Shown here in pieces: positions 13,001 to 23,800 of a DNA stretch of 64,000 nt (positions within the stretch are counted from its first letter, which is position 1; each line of letters opens with the position of its first letter). Made by a program: the position numbers and the translations under genes. This DNA is from Thuidium tamariscinum (taxonomy: Eukaryota; Streptophyta; Bryopsida; Hypnales; Thuidiaceae): the NCBI GenBank assembly GCA_947034885.2, contig OX344752.2, positions 20,607,386 through 20,671,385 of the forward strand, written 5' to 3'. Under the pieces are notes generated by a model. The model was given only the letters and a program-made list of their open reading frames with translations, had not been told where the DNA came from and did no database searches.

Positions 13001-13362
13001 CATTAGAGAAAATCTGGACTCTCCAGAGGGTCGCTAAGAAGTGGCAGAAGCGACCCCTCATTACATTTAATTAGCATAAGGCAGAATTTTTTCCTATAAC
13101 TGTGATGTACAAGTGACATGTGCTCAACAGTGTAGCCAAACGTTAGAGCTTTGAAATAGGAGCTCTTCTATATCATACGACGAAAATTCTAAAAAACCGA
13201 CATATTTTGCGTGGCACTGAAGATATGCACAGAAGCTGAACTGCATCTTTTGTCATGAATTGGGCACTTTATACAGAAATCGGGCTTATACAAAAATCTA
13301 TATATAGACCGGCTTGTCAAAGTTAGGCGGCCGCCTCTCGAGAGTCCAAATTTTTCCTAATG
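13001..13362. mobile_element. MITE with CATTAGAG ends, present only in copy A
   Basis: The ends are CATTAGAGAAAATCTGGACT and, inverted, CATTAGGAAAAATTTGGACT, followed on both sides by CTC(C/G)AGAGG. Copy B has an uninterrupted site (aatcaccaaacagtaag near 42,927). At most one base looks duplicated. The terminal CATTAGAG matches the first eight bases of the 10-kb element at 21,021, so it could be a non-autonomous relative. Confidence 0.7.
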
Positions 13363-13649
13363 CATACAGTAAGGGAGAGCTTCCATCGACCACACATGTG
13401 CACTTCAAACCTTTCCCTACAACCATCTACAAATTGGCACCATCTACAATCTTGCACATTACTTATTCTGTGTCAAGCTACAAAACATTTGCAAAAGAAT
13501 AAACGTCAGGAGATGAAGTGAATTTTTCACAATTTCCACAATTTCCACAAACCAAAGCTCGTGAGTGTGGTCAATGGAGCCTCCATTGTACTGTATGATT
13601 GATGGAGCCGCTTCTAGCTCAATGTGTCCCTGGATGCACCACCATCACT

Positions 13650-16492
13650 TCAGCTTTCACTCGGCCATCGCCAACCCCTGCGATCCGAATTCACCACCGT
13701 GAACCACGTCTGCAACGCCGTGAGGAACAAGATCGTCAACGCTCCCAACAAGCTAAGAAACGTCCACGGATTGGAGAAGAAGAGCACACTCGCGTCTCTC
13801 CGCCATCGCTTCACCGGATTGCGACAATGGTTGTGGATGTCCTGGTAACACTGGAGCCACGAGGGAGAAGGCGTCGTATCGGACACGCCCTTCATGATGC
13901 GGTTCCACATTCCGTCGACCCCGGCGTTCCCCACCTTGTCGTCCACCACGCCGTGGTCGATCAGGAGGGCAACGTCTTCGGAGTTGTTGCTCAGGGAAGC
14001 CATGCACTGCAAGAAACATCGCATGTCACCACCTAATGGTGATGGGAAGATTGAGTTACTTTCGGAAAGGTTCGGACGATTGTGCATGCAGACCTTTGAA
14101 TCTAGACCTGTCTTTGTTCTCGAGGGAAAGAAAACACTACTGTGTATCTCGGTTTCCGTCCAGGGTTTTCATTGACTTCGCAGTGTTTTGTACGATTGTG
14201 CAGAGCTTGAATCCAAAGCTGTGCTAATTATCACAGGAAATACCACTTTCCTACATTTCATTTTTCGTTCAAGGTTTCAGGGTTTCAGGGTTTTCGAGTT
14301 AATATAGGGTTTAAAGTTTTCATTGATTTGACAATGTTTTGAACGACTGTGCAGAACCTGAATCTTGGCTAATCCTTGTAATCGTAGGAAAAGTCACTTT
14401 TTCGGCATCTCAATTTCGGTTCAGGAGGAAATCCAACATTTTGCATCTCATTTCAGTTTTAGGCTCAATTCCTTCATTTCAGGTGAAGTTTGGTACGATT
14501 GTGGAGACTTGAATCTGTACTTGCCCTTGAAGTCAAAGTAAAAAACATCCGCGAAACGGGAAACTGCGAATTGTCATACCTTTAGTGACTTGCTCGTGAA
14601 CCGCCAGGTTGTGGAACACAGTTTCGGTGAAGTCGTAGATATTCACTTTTGGTAAGCTCAGTGTGGCACTGGTGACGTACCCGAACCCTGTGAGCTTGAT
14701 CTGGTTCAGTACCGGCGCTTTGTCTGTGACTACGATGCCGATGGCTTTCAAACGAGACGCGGAAGGTATGGAGTCCAGGGGCAGAGATGGAGTGGGTTCA
14801 GGATCAGGAACAGGGAGCGAGTGACCACACACCACGACGTACACGCAATCAAGTATATGTTTGCAGTTCTGTAGAGAGTGCTCGGGTTTGTCTAAGGGAT
14901 ACTTCTCGTCCAAGTGGTCAAGAAATCTATCCGCCTCGCTTTCGTTTTTCCGTCTGCACAATACCGAAGATTAACAAACCTTCAACCTCGTATCGTGGAG
15001 GCCACCGCAGAAGTTCCTGATGCTACATGTCTCCCAAACTATCCTCACAAAACTGAACCCTGAACCCGAAATTCTTGAACAATCAAATTGCATGACTAGT
15101 GGGCTGGCGATGACCACTCTATTGCACCTCAGAGCGCAAGCACTTGAAGGATTTGGGTACAATGTGCGATAACCATACCGTTTTAGCAGCCAACAAGGCG
15201 TTGGTACTGGTTCATCAAGGTGTCTCAACGGGTAGAGATTGAACACAGCGACCTGCAGAACAGTTTCCAGCTCGACCTCCGCCGGCTTTCGAATCTCTTC
15301 AGCAGTATCAGTCGAGACAGCACGAATGGCTACCAACTCCGCAACCACGTTCTTGAGCAAGTACATTGGAAGCTGATTCTCCAGCAGCAGCAAGTCTGAC
15401 CTGAGGCAAGTTCCATAAATTGGCAATTCCCACTTAAATACATGGCAACTCTTAATGTACAGATTTTACGAACCTCAAATCCATCCACCTGTCCTTGTAG
15501 TCAAAACCACCTGTGCATCTCGTAATACCAAGCCTGGTGGTCAAGGCAACTGCGTCCGGTCTCATTTGCTAGTTATAATCAGAGGATCATTTCAACTATG
15601 GGCTTCGTTTTTTGCAGTACACTGTGCTCTTCCTCCATTACAGAGGACCATGACTGGTCCTCTTTCGGGTTGTATCGCTGAAAAATACCCTTCCCTTAGT
15701 CCTCGTCGTCCTAAATCCTTGGAATATCCAGAAAATACTGATCTAGATACTGTTAAAGCGAAAAATCCCACAGCAGGCAACGCCTGATATTTCGCTAGAT
15801 GCACGACCAAATGCACTGCACGTGGCAAAGCACACTGCAAGATGAATTGCACGGAGCAAGTATGCTTTGCAGTCTTCCCCGGTTGTGGGAATTTGATTCA
15901 TTAGAATGACTACATTCCATGTTCTCTATCAAGTATTAGGGTTCTGCAGGGGTTCAGGATTTACTCCACTCAAAGAAGAACTGCAAATTGGATGTGAATT
16001 CACTCACCTGATGAGAGTCTTTGCAGTGTCGAGCAGCCTCGGCTTCAGATGCTTAAACTCCTCCAGGAAGAACTTGTTGGAATTCAAAAACTGGAAGAAG
16101 ACAACAACAAAGAGAGCATCGAGAGCAAGCAGAAACGGCACCACTTCCTCTGCAATCACGCTGCTACTTGTATTCTTTTGGTAGTGTCCACGAGCAGTCC
16201 CTATATCTCCCACGACGGTGCGTGCAAAGGCTTCCCAGGAGCCACCACTGGAAAGGAGCTTCTCGTGGAGGGAGCGAGCGATGTCGACCTTGAGCAGCTG
16301 CGTTCCCGTCGTTTGCAGTGAGCGGCGGTGGAGGCCCAGTTGGAGCTCCTTCCGTTCGTGGTACGCTGGGGACGTGGATCGCACGAGGTCGGGGACGCAG
16401 AAGATGGTCACCGAGGGTTGTGGATCTGCAGGGAAGATTTGGAGTTTGACGGGCTCGTCACGGAGCTGTTGAAGCCATTCCTCATTGGTCAT
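13650..16492 (-). CDS. DUF247 family membrane protein, copy A (4 exons)
   Basis: Exons are 16492-16009/8, 15400-15179, 14953-14580 and 14032-13650, joined by GT-AG introns in compatible phases. They give about 487 residues ending in TGA with no internal stop. Family marks in order: IFCVPDLVR near the N terminus, DLLLLENQLPMYLL across the exon 1/2 junction (the typical DLLLLENQIPFF block), SASRLKAIGI and TETVFHNLAVHEQ in exon 3, and EDVALLIDHGV in exon 4. At the C terminus FFSNPWTFLSLLG opens a single hydrophobic membrane segment (about residues 449-470). DUF247 (PF03140) is a plant family of largely unknown biochemistry; some grass members sit at the S and Z self-incompatibility loci. The first ATG fits the usual short N terminus before the CVP motif. 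The role here is unknown; the family call is firm. Confidence 0.88.
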
Positions 16493-16664
16493 GCCTGATC
16501 TCTAGAAACTCGTCAGAGAAATGTTTGTTGGGTTTTTTGTAGACGAAGCTGAAGATGATGATGAATCACTCTTGCAAACCTTAAATTGACGATGAGAACC
16601 AATCAGGAAACCCTTACGAGCTGGAGAGAAAGGAAATGTGAAATTGCAAGCGATTTTGGCTCTA

Positions 16665-16850
16665 CTCAACTTGATCGTTACTGACAGAATTTTTTGGGGA
16701 CAATGTTGGTACGCTTCTCACGCAATTCCCTTCAAGTTGGGCTATTGGCCGGGGAGGTGCAAGTGGCTGGCTTGTTCACGTGGCTGGGGTGAGCTTAGTT
16801 TTTATTATCACTGGATCAATCCGTGTCTCCACAGGCTCACCTGCACAGGA
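16665..16850. repeat. Diverged dispersed repeat (one of three)
   Basis: The text 'caacttgatcgttactgaca ... gtgagctta-tttttattatcactggatcaatccgtgtctcc' is echoed near 35,540-35,760 and 52,568-52,770. No coding function was recognised. The stretch 16,850-17,400 shows nothing further that I recognise. Confidence 0.45.
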
Positions 16851-17431
16851 CTTTTAGGGCCTCCCTACATATAAAAAACCCGTCACATGGAGTGCTACAG
16901 TCGAAAATACTTAGTCTTTGCAGTTTCACGTGGACCTGTTGGGTGGGGAGGGAGGGAAACAATAAAAAATTCACATGTACTAGATTCTCTCAAGCATGAC
17001 TACTCCATCAATGGGATTCTCCACCGAAATTGGTGAAACTTCTCCTCCTTCCCGCTTGTCCACCCCGGCAAGACAATCGGCTGCCTCTGTTTTGTCTTGT
17101 TGTTTAGATGAGTCTTGTTCTTCCCCACGGGGCCAGCATGTAAGCTCGCCCTTATTCTGAATGATTTCCCATTTTCCCAGCAAGATGCTTCTGTTTTGTC
17201 TTATTGTTTGAATGGGTACTGTTCTTGCCCTGATGACTTATAGGTTACTGCAGAAGTGGTCTTCGACAAAGTCGATACGACTATTACGGAACTCCTTGTA
17301 AGTTGAAACCGACTACCGTGTGTTAGTAGCACAAATCCCCTAGCTCGTCTTAGAATTGGGTCTTGATGTTCCGGACTCAGGAGTTTTAGACTGTTGTTTC
17401 ATAGTAGAACAGATCAAGCACTGCCTACTCC

Positions 17432-18061
17432 ATGGTTGAGATGAAGAGCGGTGAAGTGGTATTGAGCTTGGCAGCGCAGTTGACATCTTGGAGGGCAATC
17501 CTCGTCCTCCTTCACACTTGGGCAACGTGCAAGTCATGGCAGCGCAAGGACATCTACAGGTATTTAATTTTCCTCGCAGATTGTTTGAACCAGTCACAGC
17601 AGCCCGTCCGGGAATCAACTGGTGCTGCGGCTGCGACAGAGATCCGGACATTTGGTAAGGGACGTCGGAAGCGACGGTATACAGATGTGGATGGGCCTGG
17701 CGCAAATCTTGAACCCGAACTCGGTCCGCATGGTCCTACCCTGAAGGGATCTGACTGCCTTGACCTGCGTCTGGGGCTCGAACGGAAGAGGGGGAGAAGG
17801 GCACGAGACGAGAAACGCTCGACTGATGAGTCCGCTCTCGCGTCCAGTTTTGCGGAACCAGAACTGGTGCCATTGACAAGTGAGAGGGAGAGAAGGGCAC
17901 GAGACGAGAAACGCTCGACTTATGAGTTCGGTCCAGCGTGCGGTAGTGCGGGACCAGAACTGGTGCCATTGAGACGTGAGAGGGTGGCGGGTACAAGTCG
18001 CCCTTCTGCTGCTCCTGTCCGTGGCTGGCGGAGATTTTCCTGGTCTGGAAAAGGCAAATGA
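17432..18061 (+). CDS. Hypothetical protein with internal RARDEKRST repeats
   Basis: An open frame of 209 codons begins MVEMKSGEVVLSLAAQ, a hydrophobic-to-amphipathic start, then turns basic. It contains two copies of a block of about 35 residues (RGRRARDEKRSTDES... and RERRARDEKRSTYEF..., each followed by a ..EPELVPL or ..GPELVPL segment). The start is supported because the first 32 codons reappear, with mostly conservative changes, at 18,891, and the last 25 codons have a relative at about 19,230-19,318. A CAG/GTATTT site at 17,560 and AG sites near 17,600 suggest a short intron is possible. I do not recognise the family. It lies just upstream of the DUF247 gene, on the other strand. Confidence 0.4.
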   Translation: MVEMKSGEVVLSLAAQLTSWRAILVLLHTWATCKSWQRKDIYRYLIFLADCLNQSQQPVRESTGAAAATEIRTFGKGRRKRRYTDVDGPGANLEPELGPHGPTLKGSDCLDLRLGLERKRGRRARDEKRSTDESALASSFAEPELVPLTSERERRARDEKRSTYEFGPACGSAGPELVPLRRERVAGTSRPSAAPVRGWRRFSWSGKGK

Positions 18062-18489
18062 ATCATGTACTGATTCACCTTCAATAAGTTTGCACACTTC
18101 AACTTCGAAGTTTGGCTATGCATTGCTACAACTCATACAAACGTTAGATTTGAAATTGTTGCTACTAGCTCGGGTACAAACTACAACATTCATTGCATGA
18201 GGTATTGATGAAATGAGAAGTTCAGGTTTGTCCATAGATTTCCCGTCACATAATTATTGTTTGCATTGATTCTATAAGTTCTTCCCTAATCTTAAGCATG
18301 GACTCATTCTAAATTTGCTCTTTCAATTCTTTTGACTAGTTTCCTATGGGTTTAACTGAAGGTCTTTTTTCAAAAAAACAAACTCAAAATTGCTATTTCT
18401 AATGCAAAGAGTAGAAAAAATTTAATTCTCTGCTGTAGTGATTAGTTTTTAGGCTTACGAGACTATCCTCGTTTGCTTGGGGTGTGTCT

Positions 18490-18630
18490 GATTCGTCATT
18501 CTGGGGATGGCAGAGACTCAAGCTGGAGTGTTGTAGGTCGAATTGCATATTGTTAGAGACGACATTACCTTCGAGAGTGACGAGGCTTGAGCCATAGTTG
18601 GCCATCATTCATGTCAAGTCGTTTTGTTGA
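18490..18630. repeat. Segment related to 36,280-36,420
   Basis: Shared text includes 'ggggatgg-agag', 'gagtgttg-aggtcgaattgcatatt', 'agagacgacat-accttc' and 'catcattc-tgtcaag'. The match shows that the surroundings of both duplication copies carry further related pieces. Nothing coding was recognised. Confidence 0.5.
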
Positions 18631-18890
18631 GAGTTACACTGTTTGTTTGATCAATGGACTTCAAGTCTACTCTGGCGGTGGAACTCGAACTGGGCGTTGT
18701 GGAGGTTCGGTGTAGCCTCCAGGTACCAATCTGTGTTATGTTATGGATACAAACTCACGCACGATGAGTAATTAAAACCATTACAGTATACTTTCATGAG
18801 GAGGAAGTGTTATTGTGTACTGATGTTTAGGACTGAGAAGTTTAGATTGCTAATTTACAGTAGAAAAAATCGCGCATTGCCTACTCCATG

Positions 18891-19318
18891 GTTGAGATGA
18901 AGAGCAGCGAAGTGGTATTCAGCTTGGCAGCGCAGTTGGCGTCCTGGAGGGCAGTCCTCGTCCTCGTCCATGCCTGGGTAACGTGCACCAGGGCTTTCTT
19001 TTGGCTTTCTAGTGTTAGATTGCACCCAAAAAAATAATCTGGCTAAAAAGTACTACAAAATGTCAAAAAACTTGGATGAATTGATCTAACCATCTTGACC
19101 TACGTGTGCGGCACGAACACGCGGAATCTGTTGATACCACCGAGTACTCATTCTCTCGGCATTCCTCATCGTTTTATAAGATATGCAGTTTGGATCCAGC
19201 AAGGGCGCCATCGCTAACTCGGAAGGTGGCGGATAGAGCTCGCTTTTCTTCGTCGTATCCTTCTGCTGTTCCACTCTCTGGCTGGCAGAGATGTTTCTGT
19301 TTTGGAAACGTTGAATAA
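18891..19318 (+). pseudogene. Partial copy of the 17,432 gene
   Basis: The text at 18,891 repeats the first 100 or so bases of the gene at 17,432 (MVEMKSSEVVFSLAAQL...) but the frame soon ends. A second piece near 19,230-19,318 matches its C-terminal part (..SAVPLSGWQRCFC.. against ..SAAPVRGWRRFSW..). The central RARDEKRST repeats are missing. It may be a remnant, or a two-exon gene whose exons I cannot join with confidence. From 19,320 to 19,940 I see only AT-rich sequence. Confidence 0.4.
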
Positions 19319-19944
19319 AACATATAGAGTAATTCATCCATTTCCAACCACTTAAGCAATTACACACATGTAGAGTGAAGCTTTTTTGAATGCAAATTTT
19401 TTTCATGTATAGAAATAGAATTTGGAAAGATGCCACATTTTTTCAGAATTTTATTACACAAATTGTAATTACTATGAATTTTTTAGTAGAAAACTATCTT
19501 TCTTATAATGGTGATATAGGCTAATTGCAACACCAATCAAGGACTAGATGCATTTAAGAGAACCTTGCAACCAATCATAATGTGCTACAATTGCTCTAGG
19601 AACTATACAACTTCACAAAAAGGAAACAACCTTATTGATTGGAAATGGGGGTTGATTAGGAATGGGTTGTCATCTTCTACAACCACCTTCAATAAAAAGT
19701 GTGCACACTTTCTATTTCAAAGTTAGTTTGTTGTGTATTGCAACAACTCATACAAACATAAGATTTGAAAGTGTTGCTATTTGCTCAAAAATGCGTCAAA
19801 CTAAAAACTAGAAAGTACATTAGAATAGTCATTCAAGTAGTCTATTTGTAAGATACAAAACATTTGAATACTAAGCTTTTCGGAAAGAATACAAGAATTG
19901 AGCTTTGTATTGCTACATGTGTAGCATTTAGTACTTTTGCCTTA

Positions 19945-20677
19945 GGGTGAATGCAAGAAACACTTGTACTATTTTCCGTCACAAGCTAAGTGCTGATCTG
20001 TTTTTTGGCCATAACTTTTGCATTTTTGCTCGAAATGACTCAAGATTTCTAGAGAAGGTACTCATGTCTATCATACACCTTACATAATTTTTTCATAATT
20101 TTCAAAAATAGTTTAATACTAAAATAGTACTAGTGATTAAATGTCACAAATGAGAATTTGGAGGTTTTTAGTACTAAGGAGTACCTTTTTTTAATGATTA
20201 TGAGATGAAATTTGGATGAGATGGTCTTCTAGTAGATTCACATCTCTCCACGTGAGGGATTTTGAAAAAAGTTATTTTTGTGTGGTGTAGAAGTCTACAA
20301 AGTGAGCTTCTTTTTGCTTGAATTTTGAAACATATAAAATATTATTTTGGTGTTTTTTTTGGTGAATGACCATCTCCATAGAATTGTTGCTAATGGCCAC
20401 TTTTTATTTTTTGAATTTACTTATTTTTACTATTTTTCCCAAATTAGAACATGAAAGTATGTATTTTCTTGAGGTTTGGCACTTTTTAAATTCTCCTACT
20501 TAGAGAATTTTTCTATCAATTTCCTTCAGTGAAAACCTTCATCTTAGAGGTCTATACATTGTTCATATTTTTCAAATTTATTTCAAATTAATTTTCTAAT
20601 TTTAAAGTACTCCAGAAAAAGTCATGAGTATTGTAGTAAAACGCAACAAATAGTACAGGTGTTTCTTGCATTCACCC
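19945..20677. mobile_element. MITE of the GGGTGAATGC family (copy 3)
   Basis: The ends GGGTGAATGCAAGAAACAC and GTGTTTCTTGCATTCACCC are flanked by CTTA on both sides (19,941-19,944; 20,678-20,681). The 733-bp body is closely similar to 10,505-11,239 and has no coding capacity. The segment 20,682-21,020 to its right shows no feature. Confidence 0.88.
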
Positions 20678-21020
20678 CTTAGGCTCAAATTACAACATTC
20701 ATTTTGTAAGGCATTGATGAAATGAGAACTTCAAGCATGTCTATAGATTTTCCTTCTAATTTGGTGGGTATTAATCCTATGAGGATGCTACAAACAAGAG
20801 TAGTCAAATGGAAGAATTCACTATTGACTTTAACCTCAAAAGGCTAATTGTCTGTTGAACCAAAAATGGAAAATTTTGGTAGATTTCTATGGGCATTCAT
20901 AAAATTTCGACACAAGGTGCAAATATGTACCTCTTGAGAGGAGATATAATTTTTTTTAATGAATTGCTCAAATCAAAAGTTAAGCTACCTTCAACTCTTT
21001 TAGCATCTTGAGCAATTTGG

Positions 21021-21052
21021 CATTAGAGCAAAATTGGGGTTTCCAGATGCCT
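21021..21052 (+). repeat. Left terminal inverted repeat of the 10-kb element
   Basis: It begins CATTAGAGCAAAATTGGGGT and ends ATGCCT. It pairs with 30,990-31,021 with three mismatches. Confidence 0.88.
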
Positions 21053-21553
21053 AAGTTGGCTCCTCTATTTTCTGGCTTGGAAATTGCTGAAAATGCCACC
21101 TTGCACGTTGCCAACGTGGAGTATAAGGCGATGACATCAGATTAGGCAGCTGTTGCCACCAATGGGAGCAAAGTGTTGGAAACAATATTTTAATGGTGTA
21201 CCATTGTCCCCTGTCCTGTGTGTAGAGTTAGAAAACAAATTTCTCTCGGGCTGTACCAAACGCAGGACTAGTCCTGCATCCGGACCAGTAGTGGAGCCGC
21301 CGGATGTCAACAATGATGCGATGTGGTTTCCAGTTTGGAGGGAATTTCGAATTTGGCATACATGTGGCCCATCTCCAATTTCAGAATTGGTTGAAACCTC
21401 ACTAGGTTGTTCAAAATCACAATTCCATGCAGTGTTGTTCCATGCATTGTGTGAATGCCAGTGCTGTCAATTGCTGCCCACTTTGTGTGATCGTTGGCAA
21501 CTCGGTCTGTGATTGCTAGTTGAGAGATTGTGCGTTCGCATAGGTGATCAGGA

Positions 21554-23059
21554 ATGGAAAATCGCAGACCGCGTTCGCAGGTGGCAGCAGTGACGCTCCA
21601 CAACACGCACAATGACCAGGGAGACTGGATTCCAACGAGATACGAGAGGTGGTCCTGGGTGAGGTTGAACCCTGGTAGAAATGGAACTTGGGCTAGAGAG
21701 GCTCGTCGCCATGGAGGTGACAGCATGAGGGGATCTTACAAGGCTCAAATTGTGGACTTCCGGTTCAAATTTGATGGGCGCAGGCCCGTTTCCAACAAAC
21801 CGGAAGTGGAGGCCGTGTTGGTTAGACATGCTTACCACAGGCATCAAATGCTCCTAGATCCAGAGATTCGCTACGACCGGGTTCCATGCAACTGTAAGAG
21901 TAGATGTTGCTTTGTTTCCACCTTCGATGAGTTCCTGTCTGTTTCCTACAAGTTTGCTTTCCATCGAAGTTCACGTGGCTGTGGCTTCTCACTGGTTTGC
22001 TAATTTCGTTTGTGGTATTGTTTGTTGGAAACAGTTCTGTATCGGTCCTATTTTGAAGACTAGGTGGACCCACTTTCTATACTTGGAGTCATCGTCGTTG
22101 TGCATAGCAAAATTGGTGAAGCCAGTCGGAATGGGAGGTCCCACAACGACCTTCTTGAGAATGGAATATTTTTTTCTAATATGGTCTATGTGCCACCTAC
22201 GCCAGGAGTTCTTTACGGATCAGTTGAGCCACTGCTGTTGCCAACTTTGAGTGATCCCCAGTGGCCTCTCCCGGACATGCATACCAGCGAAGCGTTTCGA
22301 TTCAAGCTTCGGCCAGATTTTCAAGCTGTCACCAAGGCCACCACTGGCAGCCGCATGGGCCACCTCCAGTGGTTTATACCCTTGCATGTGTTTGTGGATC
22401 TTTTTGCGTGTGAGGAAGAGAGTATCAGACGCACTGCCGTCCTCTACGTTGTCAACAGTCCATCTGACGAGTTGTTCACGAGCCTCATGGATGCAGGTTG
22501 GCATCAGAAAGTCGTCTTTGGTAAGGACATCGTCAGGTGCACAATCTCAATGGACACTGTATCCTTCAGGTAAGGACACTTCTGTTGCCAACAGTTTGTT
22601 GCGTGTGCCATTGTCGACTGCTTCCTTGATTTTCAGTGCTTTTGGATTGTTGCGCACGTAGAGGATTGCCTTGCTCTAACGTGTCGTATGCGCTGCAGAT
22701 ACCATGTTGGGCGAGAGACGTTGTACACTAATTTCAAGTATGGCCGAGAGCGTTTGGAGCCAGATGGAGTTACTTGGAAATAGATAGACGAAGTGCAAGA
22801 GGAAGACATGGTGATTTTGCCATGTGTGTTTGAAGGTGTGACGATGGCAAGGTTCCAAGTGGGTCGAACATGGCCGTTGTCACACATTCGCAGAGAGGTT
22901 GTTATCACCTTGTTCGGTATTGTTCCAGAAGACTTCCGCTTCAGAGTCCATCAACCAGGGTTTCCCGACGTGTATGTGAACCGCAGACAGGAGGGTGGCA
23001 ATACGGTAGCACAAGTCCTTCCTCCGTGGACATTCGAAATAGTAGCCGTTACCAGCTAA
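21554..23059 (+). CDS. Unknown gene of the 10-kb element (3 exons, two in-frame TAG)
   Basis: Exons 21,554-21,893, 22,035-22,569 and 22,699-23,059 join through GT-AG introns in compatible phases (1,236 nt, 411 codons plus stop). They begin MENRRPRSQVAAVTL and end IVAVTS-TAA. Two TAG codons lie in frame, after SYFED and after GVTWK; each position could have been glutamine. The middle exon has LSILGVIVVVHSK and a hydrophobic WFIPLHVFVDLFA stretch. The last exon (MVILPCVFEGVTMARFQVG..., WPLSHIRREVV, FRFRVH) is regularly hydrophobic and may be a beta-rich fold, possibly ubiquitin-like; that is a guess from pattern only. The first intron's acceptor sits directly on a motif copy (GTTGGAAAC-AG). I do not recognise the family. 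An earlier exon before 21,554 is possible. Confidence 0.55.
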
Positions 23060-23800
23060 GAGAACTATCAGTTTATAGCTTAGAGAAATTTTAGCACTTA
23101 CATTCCTACAAGTGCCTCTTTGACAGGCACGTTGGGAACAGGGCAGTGCTTAAAAGGATATACAGTTAGAAACGAACTTATATGTAACCAACAACCGTAA
23201 AAGGAAATACTCCAAGGCGAAATTTTGATTAAAAAAAATTCTTTTTTGACACACAATGTATTGCCTGCTTGGGTCTTTGGGACATACTCTTCTTCTCAAA
23301 GTTTGTTGCCACTCGGTTCATGTGACCCTAAATACATGATAGAGTTGTCCTTAACATCTACAGGGCCATTTCCTTGCTAAAGACCCCGTGTTTCCAATGC
23401 TGCCCTGTTGTGTACACTATCCTGTAAGTCCGACGACGTTGCCAACAAGGAAGTAATCACAGAAACTCCCTAACTGTAATGCACAATGATTTGTCAATGC
23501 CTAAGGGAAGACTTGCAAGTGAAGGATGGTGTCCAACTTGTGGCCAGTGCCAACATTGGTACTTCAGAACTCCGAGTTAAACAATTAAGGCATGAAAAAT
23601 GCAAAAATGCTCAACATGTGAAAATGGATATTTTTATTATTGAAGAGGGTTGTCCAAAAATGTGATGGAAACATATGTGGTCAGAACAACTCTATGACTG
23701 TCCTCAAAAGAGAGCAGTTCCCAACACACTAAATCTACAAAAACGCCCCTGTTTCCAACACTGTCTACACTTACACTATCCTCTAAGTTCGAAGGCGTTT

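Larger units (their letters stand above)
7362..16643. repeat. Segmental duplication, copy A
   Basis: This block matches 37,374-46,379 in direct orientation almost throughout. Shared parts are a long AT-rich stretch, one MITE (10,505), the kinase-like relic near 12 kb and the whole DUF247 gene. Homology starts near 'caagtgctctacaaag' and fades after 'gagaaaggaaatgtgaaa'. Copy A alone has insertions at 8191-8934, about 9422-9975 (containing a TA-MITE) and 13,001-13,362. Exon lengths of the DUF247 gene are the same in both copies except for one codon. Confidence 0.9.

Noticed and set aside
12441-13003. Minus-strand open frames beyond the kinase relic
   Set aside because: Short, mutually overlapping and without recognisable motifs.
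14240-14340. GGGTTT-rich stretch in the DUF247 intron as interstitial telomere
   Set aside because: Units are irregular (gggtttcagggttttc) and lack a run of exact telomere repeats; the same holds near 43,840.
21153-21512. Open frame of 119 codons at the left of the 10-kb element
   Set aside because: Poor composition and no support from splice sites; it may be leader sequence.
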